Shown piece by piece: positions 1 to 6,509 of a stretch of DNA of 7,204 nt (the first letter of the stretch is position 1; every line of letters begins with the position of its first letter). A model generated the notes under the pieces. That model worked only from the letters and a program-made list of their open reading frames with translations. It was not told the origin of the DNA and did no database searches. The DNA is taken from contig WJLG01000064.1 of the NCBI GenBank assembly GCA_014728685.1, forward strand, positions 1-7,204, given 5' to 3'. Source of the stretch: Candidatus Falkowiibacteriota bacterium. Lineage in GTDB: Bacteria > Patescibacteriota > Patescibacteriia > Patescibacteriales > WJLG01. The position numbers were made by a program, and so were the translations under genes.

Positions 1-920
1 CTATAAGCTTGTCTTTGCGCTACCAGAGTGGATTCTGAAAAATCACGATTGGCGGTGGTGTTCTCAAGCACTTCGACTGTATCAGATACTGATCCTTTGA
101 TCTTTTTCATTAGATCTGAGATCTTATACAGATAGGTCAATATATTATCCTTGTTAGGCGAAATGCCATTAAGCTGAAGATAGGCGTTTTTAGCTTGTAA
201 ATAATTATTCTCAGCCAAGATCAAAGATTGCTTATTTTTAGAAGCTAAGGTGGCGGAAATGCCCGGGATCTGTTCCCCGGCTTCAGCGCCGATTATATAA
301 TTGACATCATTCAATGTCTTTTTAGCAAAACTCAAATGATCAGTGTAGGCCAAAACCGCATTCTCTTTTATATTCTTATTGTTCTGTTTCTGGATATCCT
401 GGCTATTTTCATAATTATCTTCAGCCGATTCTAAAGATATCTCAGCCAGACGAACGGATTCGGCCGCATTCTCAACACCGATCTCGGCTTGTCTGACCTG
501 TTCATCGGCCGATCGCCTGATAACATCCATATTGTTCAGCATATTCAAATAGGTTGTTTGAGCCGAGCTTAGATTATTGGACGTCAGATCATTTGAAACA
601 AACGCCAGAGTTTGATTTTTTTCAACCTCATCTCCAATTTCAAAAAAGATACCTTGAATCGTTCCTTGGGATAAAGCAACCACATCGACAGAATTCACAG
701 GCAAGACTTTGCCGACCGTGTTTATGGCCGCGCCTCGATCACTGTTTGATATGATGCGCTCAACAGACACCTGCTTAGCTTCATCGGTTGTTGCTTCTTT
801 ATCAAGGTCTTTGCCTTTATAAAAAATTATCTGAAGAAGCATGGCTATGATAGCTATCATTAGAACCCATGAAAAAGTTTTGCTTTTCAAAAATTGTTTG
901 ATCTTGTTTTTTAAGTTCAT
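1..920 (-). CDS. HlyD-family membrane-fusion (periplasmic adaptor-like) protein, 3' end missing
   Basis: This frame stays open from an ATG at 920 to the window edge, giving 306 codons plus two bases with no stop, so the C-terminal part is lost. Residues 1-16 are basic (MNLKNKIKQFLKSK), residues 17-33 form one hydrophobic membrane anchor, and residues 72-110 resemble the first half of a lipoyl/barrel-sandwich domain (SQGTIQG, then IGDEVEKNQTLAFVS). Residues 110-300 are Ala/Glu/Asn-rich and look like a long helical hairpin. This order (anchor, half lipoyl domain, coiled-coil hairpin) is that of HlyD/AcrA/MacA adaptors, which link an inner-membrane ABC or RND pump to the outside. The second lipoyl half and beta-barrel should follow beyond base 1, then probably a MacB-type ATPase/permease (inferred). 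No Shine-Dalgarno precedes the ATG. A terminator and promoter directly upstream make it a separate unit from RNase J. Family call fairly sure; substrate unknown. Confidence 0.82.
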   Translation of the reverse strand, partial: MNLKNKIKQFLKSKTFSWVLMIAIIAMLLQIIFYKGKDLDKEATTDEAKQVSVERIISNSDRGAAINTVGKVLPVNSVDVVALSQGTIQGIFFEIGDEVEKNQTLAFVSNDLTSNNLSSAQTTYLNMLNNMDVIRRSADEQVRQAEIGVENAAESVRLAEISLESAEDNYENSQDIQKQNNKNIKENAVLAYTDHLSFAKKTLNDVNYIIGAEAGEQIPGISATLASKNKQSLILAENNYLQAKNAYLQLNGISPNKDNILTYLYKISDLMKKIKGSVSDTVEVLENTTANRDFSESTLVAQRQAY

Positions 921-961
921 AAAATAATGTATATGATGTTTAACTGCTTAAAAGTCTATTA

Positions 962-990
962 AAATTAGCAATAAATTTAACATCTGTCAA
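962..990 (-). promoter_or_regulatory. Probable sigma-70-type promoter for the HlyD-like gene
   Basis: Reading the minus strand, a perfect -35 box TTGACA (990-985) is followed by a 17-nt spacer and TAATTT (967-962), which keeps the first, second and last bases of the TATAAT consensus. The start of transcription would fall near 955, leaving a leader of about 35 nt before the ATG at 920. It sits directly after the terminator of the preceding gene. The -10 match is weak, so this is a reasoned prediction only. Confidence 0.5.
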
Positions 991-991
991 T

Positions 992-1029
992 TAAAACAAA
1001 AACCGCTCATTTGAGCGGTTTTTGTTTTA
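992..1029 (-). terminator. Rho-independent terminator after RNase J (bidirectional-looking)
   Basis: A perfect inverted repeat of 17 bases (993-1009 and 1012-1028) has the core CCGCTCA/TGAGCGG flanked by A-rich and T-rich arms. On the minus strand this gives a GC-rich stem followed by GTTTTTGTTTTAA, a standard intrinsic terminator. It starts 13 nt after the RNase J stop codon. Because the A and T tracts are symmetric it could also stop transcription on the plus strand, though no plus-strand gene is seen nearby. Confidence 0.9.
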
Positions 1030-1041
1030 TATTAGGTAATT

Positions 1042-2865
1042 TTATACTTTTATAACTACTGGCAAAACCATAGGTCTGCGCTTGGTCTTGGAGAATAAGT
1101 ATTGGCCCATTTCATCCCTGATCCTGTTCTTGATATGGTCAACATCAGTCTGAGTTTTGGAATCATGGTTTTCAACCATTTTTTTGACTTTCATCCTGGT
1201 GGATTCGATCAATTCTTTGGACTCCTTCATATAGACAAAACCGCGAGAAATAATATCCGGATTGCCGATAGTCCGTCCGGTAGAGCTGTCGATGGTGGCA
1301 ATTATAACCACCATTCCATCTTCTGACATCACTTTGCGGTCCCGCAAAACGATATTGGATATATCACCGACGCCTAAGCCGTCAACAAATATATAATTCG
1401 AAGGAATTTTTTCTTCGCTCAAATAACCTTTTACTCCTTGTCGGTTCTTGATGAATTTAACTACCTGTCCGTTATCAGCCACAAAAATATTACTTTTGGG
1501 AATGCCGACTTGTTCAGCTAGTTCAGCATGCGCTTTCAAAAGATAATGATTGCCTTCGATCGGCATAAAATATTCCGGCTTAAGAAGCCTCATCATCAAC
1601 TTAAGATCTTCCTGCTTGGCATGGCCGCCGGCATGCACATCCATCATCTCATAATGAATAACATGAGCGCCCTGCCTGGTGATCATATCCTTTAAGCTTT
1701 GGATGGTTCTTTCATTGCCCGGTATCACTGAAGATGAGAATATCACCGTATCATCATTTTTAAGGTGAATGGTCCGATGCTCATGAGCCACGACTCTGGC
1801 TAAAAATGCGTTTGATTCGCCTTGAGCTCCGGTACCGACGATCAAGATCTTATTATCCGGTAACTTCTTAAGGTCTGAATCGTTGGCCAAAATTTTCGGA
1901 TTGAACTTCAAATATCCGATCTGATGAGCCACTTCGACATTATTGTTCATGGTCCGCCCCTGCAAATAAACTCGGCGGTTATACTTGGCGGCCAGGTCAA
2001 AAAGTTTTTGGATACGGGACAACTGCGAAGCAAAGGTTCCGATAATTATTCGGCCGTCGATCTTCTCAAATATCCTGTCCATCTCCGTTCCGATAGTAGA
2101 CTCGGAAACCTGATAGCCGGGGTGAGTGGCATCGGTCGAATCGGCCATCAAAAGCATAACGCCTTCACTGCCGATATTAGCTATCTTCTGCAGATTAGCC
2201 GGTTTGTCATTGACCGGAGAATAATCGATCTTAAAATCACCAGTATGGATCAATCTACCCATTGGAGTATCGATAATGATGCCGAAACAATCCGGTATGG
2301 AATGATTCAACCTCAAAAAACCGACCCTGAATGAAGATCCCAGCTTCAAATGAGTGCTCTCATCTATTTCTTGAGAATTCAATTTGGGACAAGTCTTGAA
2401 TTGCTCGCACCTCTTTCTTACCAAGCCGGCAGTAAGCTTGCCCATAAAGATCGGGGGGTTGCCCAGATCACCTATCAAGTGCGGAATTCCTCCAATATGG
2501 TCCATGTGGCCATGGGTGATTATAACACCCTTGATCCAGTCTTTTTTGTCTTTGAGATATTCGATATTGGGAATGATGTAATCGATCCCGGGCATATCCT
2601 CTTCAGGAAACTGCAAGCCCATATCGATGATTATTATCTCTTTATTGTATTCGATCAGGGACATATTTCGTCCGACTTCTTCCAAACCGCCCAATACCAT
2701 CACCTTTAGAACATTGCCATTGCTATCGGTTTTGATGATCTTTGGGGTTTGCTGATCTTTTCTGTTAGACGCTGTTCTTCTGCTCGAATGAACGCGCCTT
2801 GGTTTTCTGCTCTCGCTGGAACTTTCCATTGAACGAGAGGCTTTTGGTTTATATTTTGTGATCAT
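1042..2865 (-). CDS. rnj: Ribonuclease J (beta-CASP metallo-beta-lactamase RNase)
   Basis: RNase J is a cytoplasmic zinc-dependent endo- and 5'-3' exoribonuclease of mRNA decay and rRNA maturation. Numbering from the ATG at 2865 (607 aa), residues 1-50 form a basic, Ser/Arg/Lys-rich, probably disordered tail. The metallo-beta-lactamase motifs follow: Asp81 (IIIDMG), His118-x-His120-x-Asp122-His123 (THGHMDHIGG), His188 (NHSIPD) and Asp210 (HTGDFK). The beta-CASP part has Asp242 (MADSTDAT), the phosphate-pocket segments FASQLSR and GTGAQGE, and motif B His415 (HAGGHAKQED). The next conserved ligand, His in the usual P-[VI]-H-G-E, is Glu437 here (PIEGN). Residues from about 475 match the C-terminal RNase J domain. 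A TTG at 2871 in the same frame would add two residues; I prefer the ATG. Neither has a Shine-Dalgarno. A strong terminator follows the gene. Family assignment is near certain. Confidence 0.96.
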   Translation of the reverse strand: MITKYKPKASRSMESSSESRKPRRVHSSRRTASNRKDQQTPKIIKTDSNGNVLKVMVLGGLEEVGRNMSLIEYNKEIIIIDMGLQFPEEDMPGIDYIIPNIEYLKDKKDWIKGVIITHGHMDHIGGIPHLIGDLGNPPIFMGKLTAGLVRKRCEQFKTCPKLNSQEIDESTHLKLGSSFRVGFLRLNHSIPDCFGIIIDTPMGRLIHTGDFKIDYSPVNDKPANLQKIANIGSEGVMLLMADSTDATHPGYQVSESTIGTEMDRIFEKIDGRIIIGTFASQLSRIQKLFDLAAKYNRRVYLQGRTMNNNVEVAHQIGYLKFNPKILANDSDLKKLPDNKILIVGTGAQGESNAFLARVVAHEHRTIHLKNDDTVIFSSSVIPGNERTIQSLKDMITRQGAHVIHYEMMDVHAGGHAKQEDLKLMMRLLKPEYFMPIEGNHYLLKAHAELAEQVGIPKSNIFVADNGQVVKFIKNRQGVKGYLSEEKIPSNYIFVDGLGVGDISNIVLRDRKVMSEDGMVVIIATIDSSTGRTIGNPDIISRGFVYMKESKELIESTRMKVKKMVENHDSKTQTDVDHIKNRIRDEMGQYLFSKTKRRPMVLPVVIKV

Positions 2866-2930
2866 AATCAATAATTACAACTTGCTATAAAGTGTGTCTT
2901 TGATATAAAGTTGTGATTTGAATTTTTTAG

Positions 2931-2977
2931 AAAGCCGTCCGCTAAAACTCGTTCGAGTAAACTTTAGCTGCGGCTTT
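2931..2977 (-). repeat. Imperfect hairpin between the binding-protein gene and RNase J
   Basis: Three nested paired blocks can be read: AAAGCCG/CGGCTTT (2931-2937 with 2971-2977), GCTAAA/TTTAGC (2941-2946 with 2963-2968) and ACTCG/CGAGT (2947-2951 with 2954-2958), separated by small bulges around a two-base centre. On the minus strand the stem is followed by CTAAAAAATT rather than a clear U tract, so it is not a textbook terminator. It may be a weak terminator, a processing or stability structure in the 3' end of the upstream mRNA, or a leader structure of the RNase J mRNA. Confidence 0.6.
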
Positions 2978-2990
2978 TAGAAGAATATTA

Positions 2991-3050
2991 GATCGCTTTA
3001 TTCATTAAATCGTTTTACTAAGAAGCGAACCATTTAATGATCAAGCGATC
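2991..3050 (-). repeat. Long imperfect hairpin just after the binding-protein stop codon
   Basis: GATCGCTT (2991-2998) pairs with AAGCGATC (3043-3050), and CATTAAAT (3003-3010) pairs with ATTTAATG (3032-3039). A further GTT/AAC pairing lies inside. It begins three bases after the stop codon of the solute-binding protein gene on the minus strand. No U tract follows. A role in protecting or processing the 3' end of the operon mRNA, or in weak termination, is inferred from position alone. Confidence 0.6.
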
Positions 3051-3053
3051 AAA

Positions 3054-5066
3054 TTACCAAACGAGTTTTCTACCCGTTTTTGTGTACCAATCGTTGATAC
3101 TTGAAAATCTTCCTGTGGGGGAAGCTATATTAGAAGTGTCAAAGCCTTTTATGTTTTTGCTTTGAACATATATATATGAAGGTGAATAAAGAAATATGGC
3201 CGGAATGTCTTTGATTATGAGTTCTTGGAATTTTTTATATCTTTCCTTCCTTTCCTCTTTATCGATCATGAAACGCCCTTCCTCCAAGACTTTATCGACA
3301 TCTTCATTGGCGTAGTTGGCAATATTCAAGCCTCCTTTACCGGTCTGGGTCGAATGCCAAAAAGCATATGAATCGGGATCATGGCCTAAGAATTGGCTGA
3401 AAAGCAAAGCCTCAAAATCTCTCGGCTCTATGATCTCGGCCTGTATCTGCCCCAAAGGGAAATACGAAACGTTCGTCTTGACGCCGATCCTTTCCCAATA
3501 GTCTTTTACTTTTTCCGCTACTCTGATGTTTCTATCTTCGTTGACGGTTTTGATGCTAACCCTTAAATAAACTTTTTCATCATCTATACTCTTCGCTCTC
3601 CAAATACCGGGGCCTAAAGACAGCTTAGTCTCTTCTTCACCGGACAAAGACTCCTTTTCCTCTTCTTCATCATCAGTCTCTTCATTATCATCGGTAGTGC
3701 TAGCGGTTTCTTCCAAAGACGCTTTCTTTTTATTTATCTGCTCGATCTCCTCTTCCAAGATCTCGATCTTCTTCCAACCGGCTTTATCAAGGATCGATTC
3801 CGCTTGCTCTAGATCATATCCATACTTTTCTTCAACTTCCACATATGCGAAACTGGAAGCCGGTATCGGCCCATTGGCGACCTTGGCATCTGAATCCAGG
3901 ATCTCATCAATTATCTCCTTCTTAGGAGTAGCTCTGGACAGAGCTTTTCTTACTTCAATATCTTTCAAAGCCTTGTTGTCGGTATTTTGATTGAAAAAGA
4001 TAGAATCGATCTGCGGCAGATCCAACTTATGCAAATTGAGCGAATCCTTGGCCACCAGATCATCCTTGTTGGCATAAGGCAAATAGCTTAAGCCATCGAC
4101 ACTATTGTTATTCAAGGCGTTTATGGCTTCAGTGAAATTCACAAAGAATTTAAAGGTCAACTTTTTAATAAACGGGGTTTTCCCGTAATATTCCTCATTA
4201 AGCACCAGGTTATAAGCCTTGATGTTGCCTAATTTATCTTTCACTAAAGTAGAGAATTTATAAGAACCGGAGCCGATCGGCTTCAAGTTTATCTCTGCCA
4301 AACCGGCTGCGTCAACAGGGATCATGGACCACAGCTCTTGCGGCATAATACCGAAGGTTAAAAGTCCGAGAAAAGGAGCGTATTTTTCTGAAAGTACGAA
4401 CCTGACCTTGTTATCACCGGCTCTTTCGATCTCAACTCCGGAAAAACTAACCCTTAAGGGCGAGTTATAAGCCGGATTCTTCATGGCCTTAAAAGTAAAA
4501 ATGATATCATCAACGCTTACCGGCTTGCCATTATGCCAACGAGCGTCATCCCTAATATCGATCAAATACTGTTTTCCGTCGCGGCTTATTTCATGATCTC
4601 GCGCCAGATCGCCTACCAGCTCTCCGCTCTTATCATATTTGAACAGAGAAGAAAAAACCAGCCGGCTGATATCGCTATCAACGTCATTGATCGAAGAATA
4701 CAAAGGGTTGATATGACTAGGTGCGCCAACCAAGGCCTCGACATATTCTCCACCCCTGACCGGCATTGTTTGCAAATGATCCTTATAAAACACCCAACCC
4801 AAAAAGATCAGGTTGGCAAAAATAATAAAACTAAAAACTCGCACCAGCCAGACCTCTTTCTTGCTCAAAAATTTGGAAACATACCTTATCTGTTTAAGAG
4901 TCGGTATCTTGGTCTTGGACAAAGTGTAGACCACCTTTTTATCAAGATCGGTCTGTTTAGAATTCGAATCGCTCTTTTTGACTCTTCTTAAAAACGCAAA
5001 AGGCGATGCTAAGATCTTCTTAACACTTTTAAAAAAAGGAAAGATTTTACCTTTTATTAATCCCAC
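3054..5066 (-). CDS. Membrane-anchored family 5 extracellular solute-binding protein (oligopeptide/dipeptide type)
   Basis: This 670-residue protein resembles OppA/DppA-class binding proteins, which capture peptides or other solutes outside the membrane for an ABC importer. Residues 1-70 are basic and cytoplasmic. Residues 73-93 form a single hydrophobic segment with no cleavage site or lipobox Cys, so it looks like an uncleaved anchor. Family 5 signs follow: EALVGAPSHINPLY (110-123), LARDHEISRDGKQYLIDIRDDARWHNGKPVS in outline (154-184), then IGSGSYKF (264-271), IFFNQNTDN (356-364), VRKALSRA (372-379) and HDPDSYAFWHS (562-572). Residues 434-484 are an acidic, low-complexity insertion. The GTG at 5066 is the only sensible start: the next Met is residue 101, beyond the anchor. 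It follows secG by 39 nt and probably shares its operon. No permease or ATPase gene is adjacent, so the partner transporter is unknown. The substrate cannot be read from sequence. Confidence 0.9.
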   Translation of the reverse strand: MGLIKGKIFPFFKSVKKILASPFAFLRRVKKSDSNSKQTDLDKKVVYTLSKTKIPTLKQIRYVSKFLSKKEVWLVRVFSFIIFANLIFLGWVFYKDHLQTMPVRGGEYVEALVGAPSHINPLYSSINDVDSDISRLVFSSLFKYDKSGELVGDLARDHEISRDGKQYLIDIRDDARWHNGKPVSVDDIIFTFKAMKNPAYNSPLRVSFSGVEIERAGDNKVRFVLSEKYAPFLGLLTFGIMPQELWSMIPVDAAGLAEINLKPIGSGSYKFSTLVKDKLGNIKAYNLVLNEEYYGKTPFIKKLTFKFFVNFTEAINALNNNSVDGLSYLPYANKDDLVAKDSLNLHKLDLPQIDSIFFNQNTDNKALKDIEVRKALSRATPKKEIIDEILDSDAKVANGPIPASSFAYVEVEEKYGYDLEQAESILDKAGWKKIEILEEEIEQINKKKASLEETASTTDDNEETDDEEEEKESLSGEEETKLSLGPGIWRAKSIDDEKVYLRVSIKTVNEDRNIRVAEKVKDYWERIGVKTNVSYFPLGQIQAEIIEPRDFEALLFSQFLGHDPDSYAFWHSTQTGKGGLNIANYANEDVDKVLEEGRFMIDKEERKERYKKFQELIIKDIPAIFLYSPSYIYVQSKNIKGFDTSNIASPTGRFSSINDWYTKTGRKLVW

Positions 5067-5105
5067 GTAGATTCAAAATTAATAGAGTCCTGCTTGCAAA
5101 GATGA

Positions 5106-5318
5106 TCAAATAAGGGCAGCTGCCAATGAAACTGCGAAAAAGAGAACTACCAAAACTATGGTAACCACGAACAATATCTTATCCAAACCTCTTTTGGCCA
5201 GATAAACGTTATTGCCTCCGCCGAACATACTGCCTAAACCGGCACCTTTGTTCTGAAGCAATATTACGATTATCAAGGATATCGCTATTGCTATTTGGAT
5301 CAGCTTCAAAAAAGTCAT
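5106..5318 (-). CDS. secG: Preprotein translocase subunit SecG
   Basis: SecG is the small third subunit of the SecYEG channel and aids SecA-driven export across the cytoplasmic membrane. The 70-residue product has the family layout: a first membrane helix (about 4-21), the conserved loop LLQNKGAGLGSMFGGG (20-35) with KRGLDKIL after it, and a second membrane helix (about 48-68). Its ATG lies one base after the rplT stop, so the two are very likely translated from one mRNA with possible coupling. The stop is TGA, the only one among the genes ending here. The solute-binding protein gene follows after 39 nt. Length and motifs are typical. Confidence 0.95.
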   Translation of the reverse strand: MTFLKLIQIAIAISLIIVILLQNKGAGLGSMFGGGNNVYLAKRGLDKILFVVTIVLVVLFFAVSLAAALI

Positions 5319-5319
5319 A

Positions 5320-5664
5320 TTATTTGATGTCTTCTACTATCTTAGCCATTACTTTTTTATTATTCTGAGACAGATCGGCCAAGATCTTTCTATCTAATTC
5401 TATTTTATTGGTCTTAAGCTTATTCATGAATTTAGAGTAGCTCAAACCCATTTCTCTGACAAAAGCATTGATCTTAATGTGCCAAAGTCCTCGAAAAACA
5501 CGTTTTTTCTTTTTTCGATCAACATAAGAATGAGCACCGGCATGAACCACCGCTGTCTTTGCCAAACGGATAAGATTCTTGCGTCCCCACTTATAACCCT
5601 TAGCTTGTTTTAAAAGCTTTCTTCTCTTTTTTACATGGGTTGTTCCTCTTTTTACTCTAGGCAT
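5320..5664 (-). CDS. rplT: 50S ribosomal protein L20 (bL20)
   Basis: L20 binds 23S rRNA early in large-subunit assembly and, in bacteria studied, can repress its own operon. The 114-residue product starts MPRVKRG, then the long basic N-terminal arm KKRRKLLKQAKGYKWGRKN (13-31), and the globular C-terminal part RGLWHIKINAFVREMGLSYS (58-77), with FMNKLK next. All are family hallmarks and the length is normal (about 115-120). The start ATG is preceded by an AT-rich stretch without a Shine-Dalgarno. The gene lies 29 nt after rpmI and one base before secG, in the conserved infC-rpmI-rplT order. Confidence 0.97.
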   Translation of the reverse strand: MPRVKRGTTHVKKRRKLLKQAKGYKWGRKNLIRLAKTAVVHAGAHSYVDRKKKKRVFRGLWHIKINAFVREMGLSYSKFMNKLKTNKIELDRKILADLSQNNKKVMAKIVEDIK

Positions 5665-5693
5665 ATATTTTTAGATCAAATTCGATTACAAAA

Positions 5694-5891
5694 TTAATTA
5701 TAAGGCATCTGAGTCCTTATATTCTTCAAATCCACCTTATGAGCGCTTACGTCGCGTCTTTTATTTCTGGTAACCACGCCGGATTCCCGGGAATTAAAAT
5801 GATCCTGCCCGGCTTTCCTCTTTTTTATCTTGTTGTTCTTGGTTATCACAAATCTCTTGGCTGTAGCTTTGTGAGTTTTTATCTTCGGCAT
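5694..5891 (-). CDS. rpmI: 50S ribosomal protein L35 (bL35)
   Basis: L35 is a small basic protein of the large ribosomal subunit. I place the start at the ATG at 5891 because MPKIKTHKATAKRF is the universal N-terminus of the family; a TTG at 5906 in the same frame would add a non-conserved MFSLY. The resulting 65 residues match the usual length. Further family features are KKRKAGQDHFNS (28-39) in place of the usual Lys/Arg-Ala-x-x-x-H-x-L-x-x-K, and a basic middle. The gene sits between infC (47 nt upstream) and rplT (29 nt downstream). A hairpin with a U-rich tail lies in the leader, 19 nt before the start codon. Confidence 0.95.
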   Translation of the reverse strand: MPKIKTHKATAKRFVITKNNKIKKRKAGQDHFNSRESGVVTRNKRRDVSAHKVDLKNIRTQMPYN

Positions 5892-5900
5892 ATATAACGA

Positions 5901-5926
5901 AAACAAAAATCAGGTTAAAAACCTGA
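5901..5926 (-). promoter_or_regulatory. Short hairpin with U-rich tail between infC and rpmI (attenuator or weak terminator)
   Basis: TCAGGTT (5910-5916) pairs with AACCTGA (5920-5926) around a three-base loop. On the minus strand this stem is followed by TTTTTGTTTTCG, the layout of an intrinsic terminator. It starts 12 nt after the infC stop and ends 18 nt before the rpmI start. Since rpmI and rplT need to be expressed, full termination seems unlikely unless another promoter exists. Partial termination setting the IF3 to L35/L20 ratio, or a control site for L20, are possible readings. Stem GC content is low, so strength is uncertain. Confidence 0.55.
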
Positions 5927-5938
5927 AATTTAGGCTCT

Positions 5939-6496
5939 TTACTTCTTATTCATTATTACAATAATAAACCTTCCACCTTGTTTTGTCAAGGGTTGCTCTT
6001 CGACGATATTCAAACTTTCATCCTTTTTAAGTTCAGAAACGAAACGTTCTATTACTTCCGCGCCCTTTTTGGGATGCTGTCGCTCTCTTCCTTTTAATAT
6101 TAGGTAAATTTTAAGTTTATTCTCTTTGCTTAAGAATTTTTTACCTTGCTCGATGCGCATATCAAAATCATGTTGAGATATCCTGACTGACAATCTGATC
6201 TCCTTGGTATCGGTTTTCTTTTGCTGCATTTTCTGTTTATGAGCTTTTTTATCAGCTTCATATTTAAGCTGACCCAGGTCGGATATCTTCGCTACCGGCG
6301 GATCGGCTTTCGGGTTCACTAAAACCAGATCCATATCAAGATCTTTGGCCATTTCAATAGCTTTAAAGGTAGGCGTGGCTCCGATCTGCTCGCCTTCATC
6401 GCCTATCAGAAAAACCTCCGGAACTCTAATATCCCGGTTAGCTATAAATTTTTTAGTTTCTACTTTTGGCTTAGCTTTTCGCCATTTTCTACGCAT
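5939..6496 (-). CDS. infC: Translation initiation factor IF-3
   Basis: IF3 binds the 30S subunit, prevents premature joining of 50S and checks the start codon-initiator tRNA pair. The 185-residue product has a basic N-terminal stretch (1-17), the N domain (18-85: NRDIRVPEVFLIGDEGEQIG, then PPVAKISDLGQLKYE), a Lys-rich linker (83-98) and the C domain (98-183: KEIRLSVRISQHDFDMRI, then ILKGRERQHPKKG). Length is normal for the family. It starts with ATG at 6496, unlike E. coli infC, which uses the rare AUU for autoregulation, so that control is not evident here. The start is 13 nt after the stop of the upstream mutase gene with no Shine-Dalgarno, which points to one transcript. rpmI follows. Confidence 0.96.
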   Translation of the reverse strand: MRRKWRKAKPKVETKKFIANRDIRVPEVFLIGDEGEQIGATPTFKAIEMAKDLDMDLVLVNPKADPPVAKISDLGQLKYEADKKAHKQKMQQKKTDTKEIRLSVRISQHDFDMRIEQGKKFLSKENKLKIYLILKGRERQHPKKGAEVIERFVSELKKDESLNIVEEQPLTKQGGRFIIVIMNKK

Positions 6497-6509
6497 AATT
6501 TATGTTTTA

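Noticed and set aside
554..754. Plus-strand open frame of 66 codons
   Set aside because: It lies antisense to the HlyD-like gene, whose minus-strand frame is open throughout and has family features; the plus-strand product has no recognisable motif.
1102..2709. Plus-strand open frames opposite RNase J
   Set aside because: They are reverse-strand shadows of a clearly conserved enzyme and their products resemble no family.
2931..3050. CRISPR repeats or mobile-element ends
   Set aside because: The two hairpins differ in sequence, there are no regularly spaced direct repeats, and no transposase or cas gene is present.
3316..4991. Plus-strand open frames opposite the solute-binding protein gene
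   Set aside because: Same reason: antisense to a conserved gene, no start signals, no domain signs.
5892..5906. TTG at 5906 as start of rpmI
   Set aside because: It adds MFSLY before the universal MPKIKTHK start of L35 and would overlap the U-rich tail of the leader hairpin.
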